The notes below the pieces were generated by a model. It saw nothing but the letters and a program-made list of their open reading frames with translations. It was not told where the DNA came from and did no database searches. Shown one piece after another: positions 17,347 through 25,282 of a stretch of 36,086 bases of DNA; within the stretch, counting starts at the first letter, position 1, and every line of letters starts with the position of its first letter. Origin of the DNA: Anaerophaga thermohalophila DSM 12881 (lineage in GTDB: Bacteria; Bacteroidota; Bacteroidia; Bacteroidales; Marinilabiliaceae). The stretch covers positions 1 to 36,086 of the forward strand of contig NZ_AEWI01000078.1 in assembly GCF_000191885.1 (NCBI RefSeq). The letters run 5' to 3'. Position numbers and translations under genes: made by a program.

Positions 17347-18150
17347 ATGGAACTCTTCTTCCGTGAAAAAGGACAGGGCGATAAAACCATAATAATCGTG
17401 CACGGATTATATGGATCTTCAGATAACTGGATATCGGTGGCCGGAGAATTCGAAGACCAATATAGAGTGATTCTAATCGACCAACGCAACCATGGCCGAT
17501 CTCCGCACAACGACGTTCATACTTACGAAGCAATGGCTGAAGACCTGCATTCACTGATGGAAAAACTTAGTATCCACAAAGCCATCCTTATCGGGCACAG
17601 TATGGGCGGGAAAACCATCATGCGATTCAGTATGAAGTATCCCGAAATGGTAGAAAAAATGATTGTTGTTGATATTGCGCCCAAATCGTACCGTTCTTTC
17701 GCTAATTATGCCGAGATAACTACCAACCACAAAAAAATCATTGATGAACTAATGGCTGTCGACCCGTCGAAATTTAAAAGCCGGAATGAAATTGACCAGG
17801 CTCTGAAAGATGCTTTTCCTGAAAAGAGATTAAGAGCATTTCTGATGAAAAATCTTAAACGAAAAAACAATGGCCGGTACTCATGGCAAATAAATTTTGA
17901 GGCATTAAAGAACAATATGGGAGAGATCATGGATGGTTTTTCAGAGCTGAATAGACCTGACGGTAAAATGCCTGAGAGCATTTTTATCAGAGGTGAAAAG
18001 TCTCCTTACATACAGGATGATGATACGCTGGTGATAAACAAATTCTTTCCGGGCTCGCAGGTGGTTACCATACCGGAAGCTGGACACTGGGTACATGCAG
18101 AAAAGCAGAATATCTTCGTGAAGACGGTTAATTATTTCCTCGATTCATGA
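17347..18150 (+). CDS. Alpha/beta-fold hydrolase (YbfF-like esterase)
   Basis: This 267-residue protein has the alpha/beta hydrolase fold. VHGLYGSSDNW forms the oxyanion region, the nucleophile elbow is GHSMGG (Ser85), and GHWVHAEK holds the catalytic histidine near residue 248. It resembles the small acyl-CoA-type esterase YbfF and the 2-succinyl-6-hydroxy-cyclohexadiene carboxylate synthase-like group. There is no signal peptide, so it is cytoplasmic. The substrate is unknown. It is coupled to pdxJ, which does not by itself assign a role in B6 metabolism. Confidence 0.88.
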   Translation: MELFFREKGQGDKTIIIVHGLYGSSDNWISVAGEFEDQYRVILIDQRNHGRSPHNDVHTYEAMAEDLHSLMEKLSIHKAILIGHSMGGKTIMRFSMKYPEMVEKMIVVDIAPKSYRSFANYAEITTNHKKIIDELMAVDPSKFKSRNEIDQALKDAFPEKRLRAFLMKNLKRKNNGRYSWQINFEALKNNMGEIMDGFSELNRPDGKMPESIFIRGEKSPYIQDDDTLVINKFFPGSQVVTIPEAGHWVHAEKQNIFVKTVNYFLDS

Positions 18151-18153
18151 GTT

Positions 18154-18288
18154 CAATACTCCGTTAAACTTATACGGATGCCTGGTAATTAATAGTTTAC
18201 ACAATTAACGGCACAAATCATAACTCTCTCATAATAAAAACTTTGCGTCATTGCGTTCCTGCGTTCAGGCCTTTTTAACTGACTATTG
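18154..18288 (+). repeat. Family E repeat, copy 1
   Basis: It shares CAATACTC.GTTAAAC, TCTCATAATAAAAACTTTGC, GTCATTGCG, CTGCGTTCAGGC and TTTTTAACTGACTATTG with 22789-22922, in the same orientation. It fills almost all of the gap between the converging hydrolase and exonuclease genes. Confidence 0.8.
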
Positions 18289-18297
18289 TAAGTTGTT

Positions 18298-19014
18298 TCA
18301 AACCGATTTTACTTTTTCCGGGTCCAACAACGGTTCTCCCTTGAGCCTTAAGAACAACTGCGCTGTAGCCAACACATCTTTTTCGCAATAACGGGCAATT
18401 CGCTCCACATCATTCTCTTCATAGTAAACCCGTGCCACTTCGCTTCCGTCAATATCATCCTTCGGCGACGGTATCCCAAGAATATGCGTCAGGAGATTGA
18501 GCGATGTATAATGCTTATAATCACCAAATTTCCACAAATCAAGGGTATCGATAAATTTCACTTCCCATGGCTTCTTACCTGCCACATCAAGAATATCGGG
18601 TAATGGCAGACTGTTCACAATCATCCGCCGCGCTATATATGGAAAATCAAATTCTTTGACATTATGTCCGCAAATATTGGTGCCCGGAATAGCAGTAAAA
18701 CTGTTAAGCGCTGAAGCAAATTCCTGAAGAAGCTTTTGCTCGTCATGACCAAAAAAGGATTTAACCCGAAATGTACGGGTTCCGTTTTCGGGTTTAATGA
18801 AACCGGCAGAGATACACACAATCTTCCCGAATTCGGCATATATACCGGCCCGTGCATAATCCTCAGCCGGCGTTACCTCCCCCCTGGCTGTTTTGGCCGA
18901 TTTATTCTCCCACAGAGCCTGCATAGTTTCGTCGAGGTTCTCAAAATCACGATGCTGAGGTACTGTTTCAATGTCAATAAACATTATCTTTTCGGAGGAA
19001 ATTTGGTTAAGCAT
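18298..19014 (-). CDS. Predicted 3'-5' exonuclease, PolB-like (DEDDy type)
   Basis: This 238-residue protein is a stand-alone exonuclease related to the proofreading domain of family B polymerases (DNA_pol_B_exo2 type). The DEDDy motifs are visible: MFIDIETVP (Asp14, Glu16), GHNVKEFDFPYIARR, and YCEKDVLATAQL near the C-terminus. It probably acts on DNA or RNA ends in repair or turnover, but the substrate is unproven. The gene stands alone. Its 5' leader is a long 9-bp-period repeat tract starting 2 bp upstream of the ATG. Confidence 0.9.
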   Translation of the reverse strand: MLNQISSEKIMFIDIETVPQHRDFENLDETMQALWENKSAKTARGEVTPAEDYARAGIYAEFGKIVCISAGFIKPENGTRTFRVKSFFGHDEQKLLQEFASALNSFTAIPGTNICGHNVKEFDFPYIARRMIVNSLPLPDILDVAGKKPWEVKFIDTLDLWKFGDYKHYTSLNLLTHILGIPSPKDDIDGSEVARVYYEENDVERIARYCEKDVLATAQLFLRLKGEPLLDPEKVKSV

Positions 19015-19015
19015 A

Positions 19016-19159
19016 GATTGTTAGATTGTTAAGTTGTTAAGTTGTCAGATTGTTAGGGTTGTTAAGTTGTTAGATTGTTAGGGTTGTTAAGTTGTTAGAT
19101 TGTTAGGGTTGTTAGGGTTGTTAGGGTTGTTGGGGTTGTTGGGGTTGTTGGGGTTGTTA
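19016..19159. repeat. Tandem repeat with 9-bp period (GTTGTTAGG-like)
   Basis: About 16 units of GTTGTTAGG-type sequence are present. Units far from the gene are uniform (TTGTTGGGG), and units near the exonuclease start are mixed (GATTGTTAG, GTTGTTAAG). On the exonuclease strand this is a C/A-rich, G-poor stretch directly in front of the ATG. Confidence 0.9.
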
Positions 19160-19226
19160 AAATCTAATCATTTAATGATGTTACACAATTCTGTTTTTAT
19201 ATATTTACAGACTGAACTGTCATGAT

Positions 19227-19394
19227 TAGTGCCCCGTCTATAAAGTCGGGAAAAGTTGTAACAAATCATGTGTCTGTTCAGAAAGTGCCGGTTGTAAGGC
19301 TTGCGAAGCCGCCAAAAACGGAGTTTACTTTTTCGTAAACGAGCATTTTGGCGGCAAGCTTAACACAGCAAATGGTATTTTATGGACAGGCACT
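19227..19394 (+). repeat. Family B repeat, full length
   Basis: This is the best copy. The left end is TAGTGCCCCGTCTATAAAGT and the right end is ATTTTATGGACAGGCACT, imperfect inverted repeats about 19 bp long. It contains the core hairpin GGCTTGCGAAGCC. No reading frame of note is inside. Confidence 0.85.
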
Positions 19395-19405
19395 CATTAA
19401 TCCAT

Positions 19406-19546
19406 GAGCCCGGTCTAAAAAGCATATTTGTTGCCAAACTCAGTGTTGTTTTAATTTTTTGCATCCTCATTAACAATGAGTTAACTCAGGTGCAAAAATA
19501 TAAAACGCCTTCATTTTGACAAAAATATGCTTTTTATACCGCACTC
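19406..19546 (+). repeat. Family C repeat, intact (141 bp)
   Basis: It runs from GAGCCCGGTCTAAAAAGCAT to AAATATGCTTTTTATACCGC followed by ACTC. It is nearly collinear with 6301-6441 (opposite strand) and 35278-35416. It ends 20 bp before the Dabb gene start. Confidence 0.88.
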
Positions 19547-19566
19547 AATCATTAAATTTTTACCGT

Positions 19567-19857
19567 ATGATCAAACACATTGTACTTTTCAAATTTAAAG
19601 AAAATTTAAGAAGTGAGGAAAAACTGGCATCCATTAAAGAGGGCCTGGAAGGACTACCGGGAAAAATAGAAAGCCTGAAAAAGATAGAGGTTGGCTTCAA
19701 TTGTAATCCGGAGGAAAAATATGATCTGGCGCTCACGGCCGAATTAGAAGATATGGAAGGATTAAAGGCCTATGCGGTTCACCCGGAGCATTTGAAAGTG
19801 AGCGCCGTTATCAGAGAAATACTTGAAGAAAGGGCTTGTGTAGATTATGAACTCTAA
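19567..19857 (+). CDS. Dabb-family (stress-responsive A/B barrel) protein
   Basis: This is a 96-residue single-domain ferredoxin-like protein. It begins MIKHIVLFKFKEN, the usual Dabb start, and has YDLALTAELEDMEGLKAYAV and HPEHLKV, the family's conserved His-Pro-x-His segment. Such proteins form dimeric barrels and are sometimes stress-induced, but no reaction is established. A longer reading from 19516 would be translated out of the family C repeat and is rejected. Confidence 0.88.
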   Translation: MIKHIVLFKFKENLRSEEKLASIKEGLEGLPGKIESLKKIEVGFNCNPEEKYDLALTAELEDMEGLKAYAVHPEHLKVSAVIREILEERACVDYEL

Positions 19858-19862
19858 TAACT

Positions 19863-20064
19863 GAGTCTGTTTCCAAAAGAGCTGTTTTTGTCAATCTCAT
19901 TGTTGCAGATATTCTTAAACTCTCATTAACAACCGGTTAATTTTGGTTCAAAAAAATGAAGTCTATAATCAGGTAGCGATTCGAAAGCAAAAAATGCTAT
20001 TCAAGGGTATCAGACACCCTAAACGCATCGGCCATGCAAAAACATCTCTTTGGGGAACAGACTC
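19863..20064. repeat. Family D repeat, intact (about 202 bp)
   Basis: Its ends GAGTCTGTTTCCAAAAGAGC and, reversed, GAGTCTGTTCCCCAAAGAGA continue as inverted repeats to about 28 bp. The interior contains CTCATTGTTGCAG and CATTAACAACCGGTTAA, similar to the family C core. No coding potential was seen. Confidence 0.8.
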
Positions 20065-20074
20065 ATTGTATTAA

Positions 20075-20220
20075 ATGAGTGTAGTATAAAAAGCCTTCAA
20101 ACTGCTGATTTTCACCATTTTTACTCCTGACCCTTAAAGAGGAACTGCTAAAAATCAGCAGTTTGAAAAAGTCCCCTTTAGGGGATTTAGGGGTCAAAAG
20201 GCTTTTTAGACTGCACTCAT
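20075..20220. repeat. Nested-palindrome element with family C-like ends
   Basis: Outer arms ATGAGTGTAGTATAAAAAGC and, reversed, ATGAGTGCAGTCTAAAAAGC match the TGCAG-type end of family C. Just inside is a perfect 17-bp inverted repeat, TTCAAACTGCTGATTTT (20096-20112) with its complement at 20151-20167. A further hairpin, TCCCCTTTAGGGGA, lies at 20172-20185. The last base is the first base of the lysA stop triplet read on the plus strand. Confidence 0.85.
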
Positions 20221-21374
20221 TAAATTGTATCTGAATAATAAGCTTTGGGCTCTTCCCTGAGATTGTAACGCGAAACCATAACTTCGCCATAAGCACCGGC
20301 ACTACGAATGGCAACAAAATCTCCTCTTTTCATTTCTGGGAGATCAAGCGCTTTGCCAAAACTATCAGATGATTCACATATCGGTCCGACCACATCATAT
20401 TTCTTTTTTTCTCCTCCAGGATTCGTCAAATTCTGAACTTTATGACTGGCCTGATAAAGTGCAGGACGTATTAAATCTGTCATGCCGGCGTCGATAATTG
20501 CAAACCTTGTCTTCACACCTTCTTTCACGTATAAAACCCGCGAAATAAGATTACCACACTGTGCAACGACTGACCGCCCAAGTTCAAAGTGCACTTCCTG
20601 TCCTGATTTTAAGTCAAGAAAATCTTTGAATACCTTAAAATAAGAAGAAAAATCGGGAACAGGATGACTTTCCGGATCTTCATAATCAATGCCGAAACCA
20701 CCGCCGACGTTAATGATTCGGGGGAATAAATGTCTGGAAATAAACCAATCCTGCAACTCATTAATTCTCAAACACAAATCTTTAAAATTATCAAGATCAG
20801 TTATCTGCGAGCCTATATGAAAATGCATGCCTTCAAATTCCACATGGTTCAACTCCTTCATCCTGTCAATCACCTTTTCCAGGTCTGTCATGCTGATGCC
20901 AAACTTATTCTCGTCAAGCCCGGTAGTAATGTAATGATGCGTATTGGCATTCACATTGGGGTTGATGCGAAAAGCCACTCGTGCCTTTTTCCCGGCATTT
21001 TGTGCCAGTTCGTTGATTATCTCCAGTTCGGGTAACGACTCTACGTTAAAGCAGGCAATATCATGTTTCAGACCTAACTCTATTTCCCAATCGGCCTTTC
21101 CAACACCGGCAAAAACAATTCCATCGGGGGTGAACCCTATTTCCAGCGCTTTTTTTATTTCGTAACCACTAACACAGTCTATTCCAAAACCTTTCTGACG
21201 TATCTTCTCCAAAATGCGATCATTGGCATTGGCCTTTATGGCATAATGAACATTAAAATCATATTTTTCAGACTCCTCATTAACCAACGAGAGGGTTTTT
21301 TCCAACAAATCCATATCATAATAATAAAAAGGCGTCTGAAGTTTTTTAAACTTTTCAATTGGGAATACAGTCAT
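20220..21374 (-). CDS. lysA: Diaminopimelate decarboxylase
   Basis: This PLP enzyme makes L-lysine from meso-diaminopimelate, the last step of lysine synthesis. From the preferred start (21372-21374, MTVFPIEKF) it has 384 residues. HYAIKANAN holds the PLP lysine, FRINPNVNANTHHYITTG and NVGGGFGIDYEDPE follow, and GPICESSDSFG carries the active-site cysteine. An upstream in-frame ATG (21407) would overlap lysC and add 11 residues. It starts 16 bp after lysC, so lysC-lysA is an operon. Confidence 0.94.
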   Translation of the reverse strand: MTVFPIEKFKKLQTPFYYYDMDLLEKTLSLVNEESEKYDFNVHYAIKANANDRILEKIRQKGFGIDCVSGYEIKKALEIGFTPDGIVFAGVGKADWEIELGLKHDIACFNVESLPELEIINELAQNAGKKARVAFRINPNVNANTHHYITTGLDENKFGISMTDLEKVIDRMKELNHVEFEGMHFHIGSQITDLDNFKDLCLRINELQDWFISRHLFPRIINVGGGFGIDYEDPESHPVPDFSSYFKVFKDFLDLKSGQEVHFELGRSVVAQCGNLISRVLYVKEGVKTRFAIIDAGMTDLIRPALYQASHKVQNLTNPGGEKKKYDVVGPICESSDSFGKALDLPEMKRGDFVAIRSAGAYGEVMVSRYNLREEPKAYYSDTI

Positions 21375-21390
21375 ACTCTTTACAAAATTT

Positions 21391-22701
21391 TTAAAACAGT
21401 TTAGCACTTAATGCCCTGAGGGCATCTTTTTTATCTTTAGCATTAATAAGCAACGAAATATTGTGCTCGCTGCCACCATACGATATCATTCTTATCGGGA
21501 TTTCCTTCAGGGCTTCAAAAATCCGATTGGCGTAACCTTTGTTTTCGGCCACAAGATCGCCAACGACACACACGATAACCTGATCGCGGTCAATCTCGAC
21601 GGTACTGAATTTTCTCAAATCGTCGGCAATTTCGTCAAGATGACGGTCATTATCGATGGTAACCGAAACCCCCACTTCCGAAGTAGTAATCATATCAATG
21701 GAGGTTTTGTAACTTTCAAATATTTCGAACACTTTACGCAAAAAACCATAGGCCAGAAGCATTCTTCCCGATTTGATCTTTATTGCAGTAATATTGTCTT
21801 TTGCTGCAACAGCGGTAAGCCGGTTTTTGTGTTGTGATGAAGAAATGGTTGTACCAGGGGCTTCGGGTTGCATGGTATTCAGTATCTTCACGGGAATATT
21901 GGCAAGTTTTGCCGGTAACACACTGGTAGGATGAAGAATTTTGGCACCAAAATAAGCCAGCTCTGCTGCTTCATCAAAAGACATCTCGGCAATAGACTGC
22001 GTATTTTCAACATATCGCGGATCGTTGTTATGCATGCCGTCAATATCGGTCCAAATCTGTATTTCTTCGGCATCCACAGCGGCCCCTATCAGGGAAGCAG
22101 TGTAATCGCTCCCTCCCCGTTGCAGGTTATCAACTTCTCCAAAAGCGTTGCGGCAAATATATCCCTGGGTAATAAACAATTGGGTTTCGGAATATTCGCT
22201 TAAAATGCGTTCAAGGTTTTCCTTAATATAACCAGTATCGGGTTCATTGTTTTTGTTCGTCCGCATAAAATCGAGGGCGGGAAGCAACACAGAATCATGT
22301 CCGTTTTCCTGAAGATAAAAGTTAAACAATGCTGTGGTAATCAACTCTCCCTGGGCAAGAATAGCTTTCTCCTCAAACACGGTGAAAACATCCCTGGTAA
22401 ATGACTTAATATAGTCGAAATGCGATTTAACAAGCTCTAATCCTTTAGTTCGAAATTCCTCTCCCGAAAAAAGCGCATCGACAGTATCGAGATACCCACG
22501 TTCCAAGCGGTTTATCACTTCATTGGCGCCATCGTAGTTCTTTTTGTACAAATAGTTGGCAATCTCTACAAGGTTGTTGGTAGTTCCCGACATGGCCGAC
22601 AGAACAACAATTTTACGTCCCGGTGTTGTAACAAGCTTTGCAACATTTTGCATATTTTGAGCAGAGCCTACTGATGTACCACCAAATTTTAATACTTTCA
22701 T
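21391..22701 (-). CDS. lysC: Aspartate kinase
   Basis: This enzyme phosphorylates aspartate, the entry to the lysine, threonine, methionine and diaminopimelate pathways. It is 436 residues, a monofunctional form. The N-terminal KFGGTSVGSAQ binds ATP. LQRGGSDYTASLIGAAVDAE and WTDIDGMHNNDPRYV are catalytic-domain signatures. Residues about 305-436 form ACT regulatory repeats (VFEIFESYKTSIDMITTSEV), so feedback control by an end product such as lysine is likely. It is followed by lysA. Confidence 0.94.
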   Translation of the reverse strand: MKVLKFGGTSVGSAQNMQNVAKLVTTPGRKIVVLSAMSGTTNNLVEIANYLYKKNYDGANEVINRLERGYLDTVDALFSGEEFRTKGLELVKSHFDYIKSFTRDVFTVFEEKAILAQGELITTALFNFYLQENGHDSVLLPALDFMRTNKNNEPDTGYIKENLERILSEYSETQLFITQGYICRNAFGEVDNLQRGGSDYTASLIGAAVDAEEIQIWTDIDGMHNNDPRYVENTQSIAEMSFDEAAELAYFGAKILHPTSVLPAKLANIPVKILNTMQPEAPGTTISSSQHKNRLTAVAAKDNITAIKIKSGRMLLAYGFLRKVFEIFESYKTSIDMITTSEVGVSVTIDNDRHLDEIADDLRKFSTVEIDRDQVIVCVVGDLVAENKGYANRIFEALKEIPIRMISYGGSEHNISLLINAKDKKDALRALSAKLF

Positions 22702-22717
22702 TATGCTATTGTTTTTT

Positions 22718-22766
22718 TAGTGTCCGTCCATAAAATACCATTTGCTGTGTTACGCTCGCTGAGCAC
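22718..22766 (-). repeat. Truncated family B end
   Basis: TAGTGTCCGTCCATAAAATA then CCATTTGCTGTGTTACGCTC is the right end of family B, reversed. The rest of the element is missing. It lies 17 bp upstream of the lysC start. Confidence 0.7.
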
Positions 22767-22788
22767 TATTCAAGCAATTGGTTCATGC

Positions 22789-22922
22789 CAATACTCTGTT
22801 AAACCCTTACAGAAATCAGATAATTAATTGTTTACAAAATAATGGTATGAAACACAACCATCTCATAATAAAAAACTTTGCGTCATTGCGCCTCTGCGTT
22901 CAGGCTTTTTAACTGACTATTG
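22789..22922 (+). repeat. Family E repeat, copy 2
   Basis: It is collinear with 18154-18288 over its whole length, including TCTCATAATAAAAAACTTTG, CGTCATTGCG, CTCTGCGTTCAGGC and TTTTTAACTGACTATTG. It lies between manA and lysC. Bases 22923-23003 show no further feature. Confidence 0.8.
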
Positions 22923-23003
22923 CCATGCAATACGCCTCAAAAAATAATAATTTGACGCATTTTACAGCCTGCAAAGTTATAAATTTAAACTAACCTCATA
23001 TAA

Positions 23004-24014
23004 TTATTGCTTTTTGTCTTCAACATCGGGCATATGAACTTGCAATAATTTGCACTTTCCTGCTGATTTAATGGTAAACTCCTTCAACTCCGCCGGTATC
23101 AGAACCGTCTCACCCATCGAAATCGGCTCTTTTTGATGTCCATGATATGTAATCTCAGCATTTCCCTCAACACACATCAGTATTATGAATGAATCGAGAT
23201 TGTAAAAATCTTTTTGCAGTTCATGGCCATCTAAATAAATGAGACTGGTCACAAAATAGGGGGATTTAATAATGGGGCTTACATCGTTCGGTCTGACCTC
23301 ATAGTTGGTTTTATAATTATCGCCACCGGAAAAATCGATGGCATCCAGAGCCAGTTCAGTGTGTAATTCACGCGCGTTACCCTGAGCATCGCGGCGATCG
23401 AAATCATAAATCCGGTATGTTACATCCGATGTTTGTTGAATTTCGGCAAGCAGTATACCTTTTCCAATGGCATGAACTCTGCCCGCGGGAATAAAAAACA
23501 CATCGCCCGCAGATACTTCATGACTGGCCAGCAAATCTTCAAGCCTTTTTTCTTTCAAAGCTTTCAGATACTCCTGTTTGCTGGTATCTTTTTTAAATCC
23601 GCTAATCAGACAGGCGCCCGGATCAGCTTGCATGACATACCACATTTCTGTTTTCCCGAAGGAATTGTGACGTTTTCGCGCCAATTCATCATCAGGGTGT
23701 ACCTGAATGGACAAAACATCGTTGGCGTCTATAAATTTAATTAACAGAGGGAACTCCGTTCCGTATTTTTCAAACACCTTATCACCAACAAGTTCCGACA
23801 TATATATTTCCAACAACTCATTCAAAGAGTTACCCTTCAAAAAACCGTTGCTTACTACCGAAACATCACCGGGTACACCGCTCAGTTCCCAGCTCTCTCC
23901 TATATCTTTGGCAGTTCCAGTGTTTTTGTTTAATACTGTGTGTAATTTTTCACCTCCCCAAATTCTTTGTTTCAGAATGGGTTCGAACTTCAGGGGATAT
24001 AACTTTCTCTCCAT
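23004..24014 (-). CDS. manA: Mannose-6-phosphate isomerase, type I
   Basis: This zinc enzyme interconverts mannose 6-phosphate and fructose 6-phosphate, feeding GDP-mannose and glycan synthesis. It is 336 residues, the short bacterial form. The metal-binding region is LSIQVHPDDE (Gln104, His106, Glu110). IPAGRVHAIGKGILLAEIQQ and VTYRIYDFDRRD are active-site signatures. The C-terminal cupin part is complete. It lies upstream of lysC on the same strand, but 302 bp of repeats separate them, so shared transcription is uncertain. Confidence 0.93.
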   Translation of the reverse strand: MERKLYPLKFEPILKQRIWGGEKLHTVLNKNTGTAKDIGESWELSGVPGDVSVVSNGFLKGNSLNELLEIYMSELVGDKVFEKYGTEFPLLIKFIDANDVLSIQVHPDDELARKRHNSFGKTEMWYVMQADPGACLISGFKKDTSKQEYLKALKEKRLEDLLASHEVSAGDVFFIPAGRVHAIGKGILLAEIQQTSDVTYRIYDFDRRDAQGNARELHTELALDAIDFSGGDNYKTNYEVRPNDVSPIIKSPYFVTSLIYLDGHELQKDFYNLDSFIILMCVEGNAEITYHGHQKEPISMGETVLIPAELKEFTIKSAGKCKLLQVHMPDVEDKKQ

Positions 24015-24040
24015 AACATTAACTCGTTAAATTTATTTTT

Positions 24041-24210
24041 TAGTACCTGTCTATAAAATGCCATTTGCTGTGTTGCGCTCTTCCGGAAATTACCCATTTA
24101 CGATGAGCAATCTCTTATTTTAGGACTTCACGAGCCCCCGATGAATATCCGGGCAGGCATTGTAAATGACACTCTCTGAACAGACTCACATATTGTGAAA
24201 TTTTTTACAA
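24041..24210 (-). repeat. Family B repeat, diverged
   Basis: Reversed, it begins TAGTACCTGTCTATAAAATG then CCATTTGCTGTGTTGCGCTC. The middle is rearranged (an extra GCCCCCGATGAATATCCGGG segment). GAACAGACTCACAT is kept and the far end is lost. It lies just upstream of manA. Confidence 0.7.
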
Positions 24211-24361
24211 ATTTATTGATGAGCACTATTTAACCTGCTTGAAACAAAAAAACAAAGATAAGGACTTCCTTTTAATCCTCTCTTTGTTTTTGCCGGGCAA
24301 ATAAATTTGAAATTCTTCGTGTTTGTCCTGAAAAGTGTACCGGTAATCCGTTAAAACGACC

Positions 24362-24369
24362 TATTTTTG
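24362..24369 (+). promoter_or_regulatory. Possible -7 box upstream of engB
   Basis: TATTTTTG matches TAnnTTTG and is followed by CAAAC. No clear TTG is found at the right distance upstream, so support is weak. Confidence 0.3.
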
Positions 24370-24381
24370 CAAACAAATAAA

Positions 24382-24609
24382 AATGAAACGAGCATGACAA
24401 AGTTTGTTTTAATAGATTTTTAGATTTAAGATGGTAAGATGTAAGATAAAACGGGCCTGACAAGGCATACCACAACAAGAATATGTATAAGTTCTTGCAT
24501 GCGAGTTCCATCCGACCAATAACTTAGACTAATTTTATACTGATGAAATGAGTCCCGATTACCCGGGAAGAGTGCTATTAGACCTTAAAAATCAATTTTT
24601 ATACGAATG
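24382..24609 (-). repeat. Family A repeat array upstream of engB
   Basis: A compound block collinear with 6080-6209 is followed by a short unit with the hairpin TCCCGATTACCCGGGA, and then a spacer ending TTTTTATACGAATG. That terminal ATG is the engB start codon (24607-24609). AGTTCTTGCATGCGAGTTCC and GACCAATAACTTAGACTAAT identify the long unit. Confidence 0.8.
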
Positions 24610-25200
24610 ATAATTACCGATGCTCACTTTGTTACAAGCAGCACACATCCCAATGATTGTCCTGCCCCGGATAAACCCGAATATGCATTTATCGGACGTT
24701 CAAATGTGGGCAAATCTTCGCTTCTGAACATGCTTTGTAATCGGCACAAACTGGCCAAAACATCGGGTACACCTGGAAAAACCAGGCTTATTAACCATTT
24801 TCTTATCAACAACAAGTGGTATATGGTTGACTTGCCCGGGTATGGCTATGCGAAACTTCCAAAAGCGCAAAAAGGAACATTCACAAAAATGATCGACAGC
24901 TATTTATTTGGTCGACCGAATCTTGTGAATCTATTTGTTTTGATCGACAGCCGACACTCACCTATGAAGCAGGATTTGGATTTTATTTTCAACCTGGGGA
25001 CAAATAGTATTCCTTTTTCAATTGTATTTACAAAAACGGACAAACTTAAACCCGGAGTGTTGGAAAAAAACACCAATATCTATAAAGAACGATTGCTTGA
25101 GGATTGGGAAATTCTGCCGCCCATATTTTTCACCTCAGCGATAAATAATAGAGGACGTGAAGAAATACTGAATTACATTGAAAATCTAAACAATTCATAA
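24607..25200 (+). CDS. engB: Ribosome biogenesis GTP-binding protein EngB/YsxC
   Basis: This GTPase assists large ribosomal subunit assembly. It is 197 residues, the family's usual length. G1 is GRSNVGKS (30-37), the switch region holds TPGKTRLINHF, G3 is DLPGYGYAKLPK (from 75), G4 is TKTDK (about 141), and G5 is FFTSAINNRGREEI. The N-terminus MIITDAHFV aligns with known members, so the ATG at 24607 is probably right, and it lies in the end box of a family A repeat. prs follows 82 bp downstream, with its own promoter candidate. Confidence 0.95.
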   Translation: MIITDAHFVTSSTHPNDCPAPDKPEYAFIGRSNVGKSSLLNMLCNRHKLAKTSGTPGKTRLINHFLINNKWYMVDLPGYGYAKLPKAQKGTFTKMIDSYLFGRPNLVNLFVLIDSRHSPMKQDLDFIFNLGTNSIPFSIVFTKTDKLKPGVLEKNTNIYKERLLEDWEILPPIFFTSAINNRGREEILNYIENLNNS

Positions 25201-25230
25201 CCCGGCCTTTTAACAAAACCTGATTTTTCT

Positions 25231-25238
25231 TATATTTG
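25231..25238 (+). promoter_or_regulatory. Candidate -7 box of the prs promoter
   Basis: TATATTTG followed by C is a full match to TAnnTTTG(C). A T-rich TTTTAAC lies about 20 bp upstream as a possible -33 element. The prs start is about 45 bp downstream. Confidence 0.6.
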
Positions 25239-25282
25239 CAAGAAAGCAATCCTAATAAAATAACTGATAAACAGGATATTAA

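Noticed and set aside
19016..19159. CRISPR-like or telomere-like array
   Set aside because: Units are 9 bp with no spacers, and no cas genes are nearby; it is a simple tandem repeat.
19516..19566. N-terminal extension of the Dabb gene
   Set aside because: It reads out of the end of a family C repeat; the family's usual start is the ATG at 19567.
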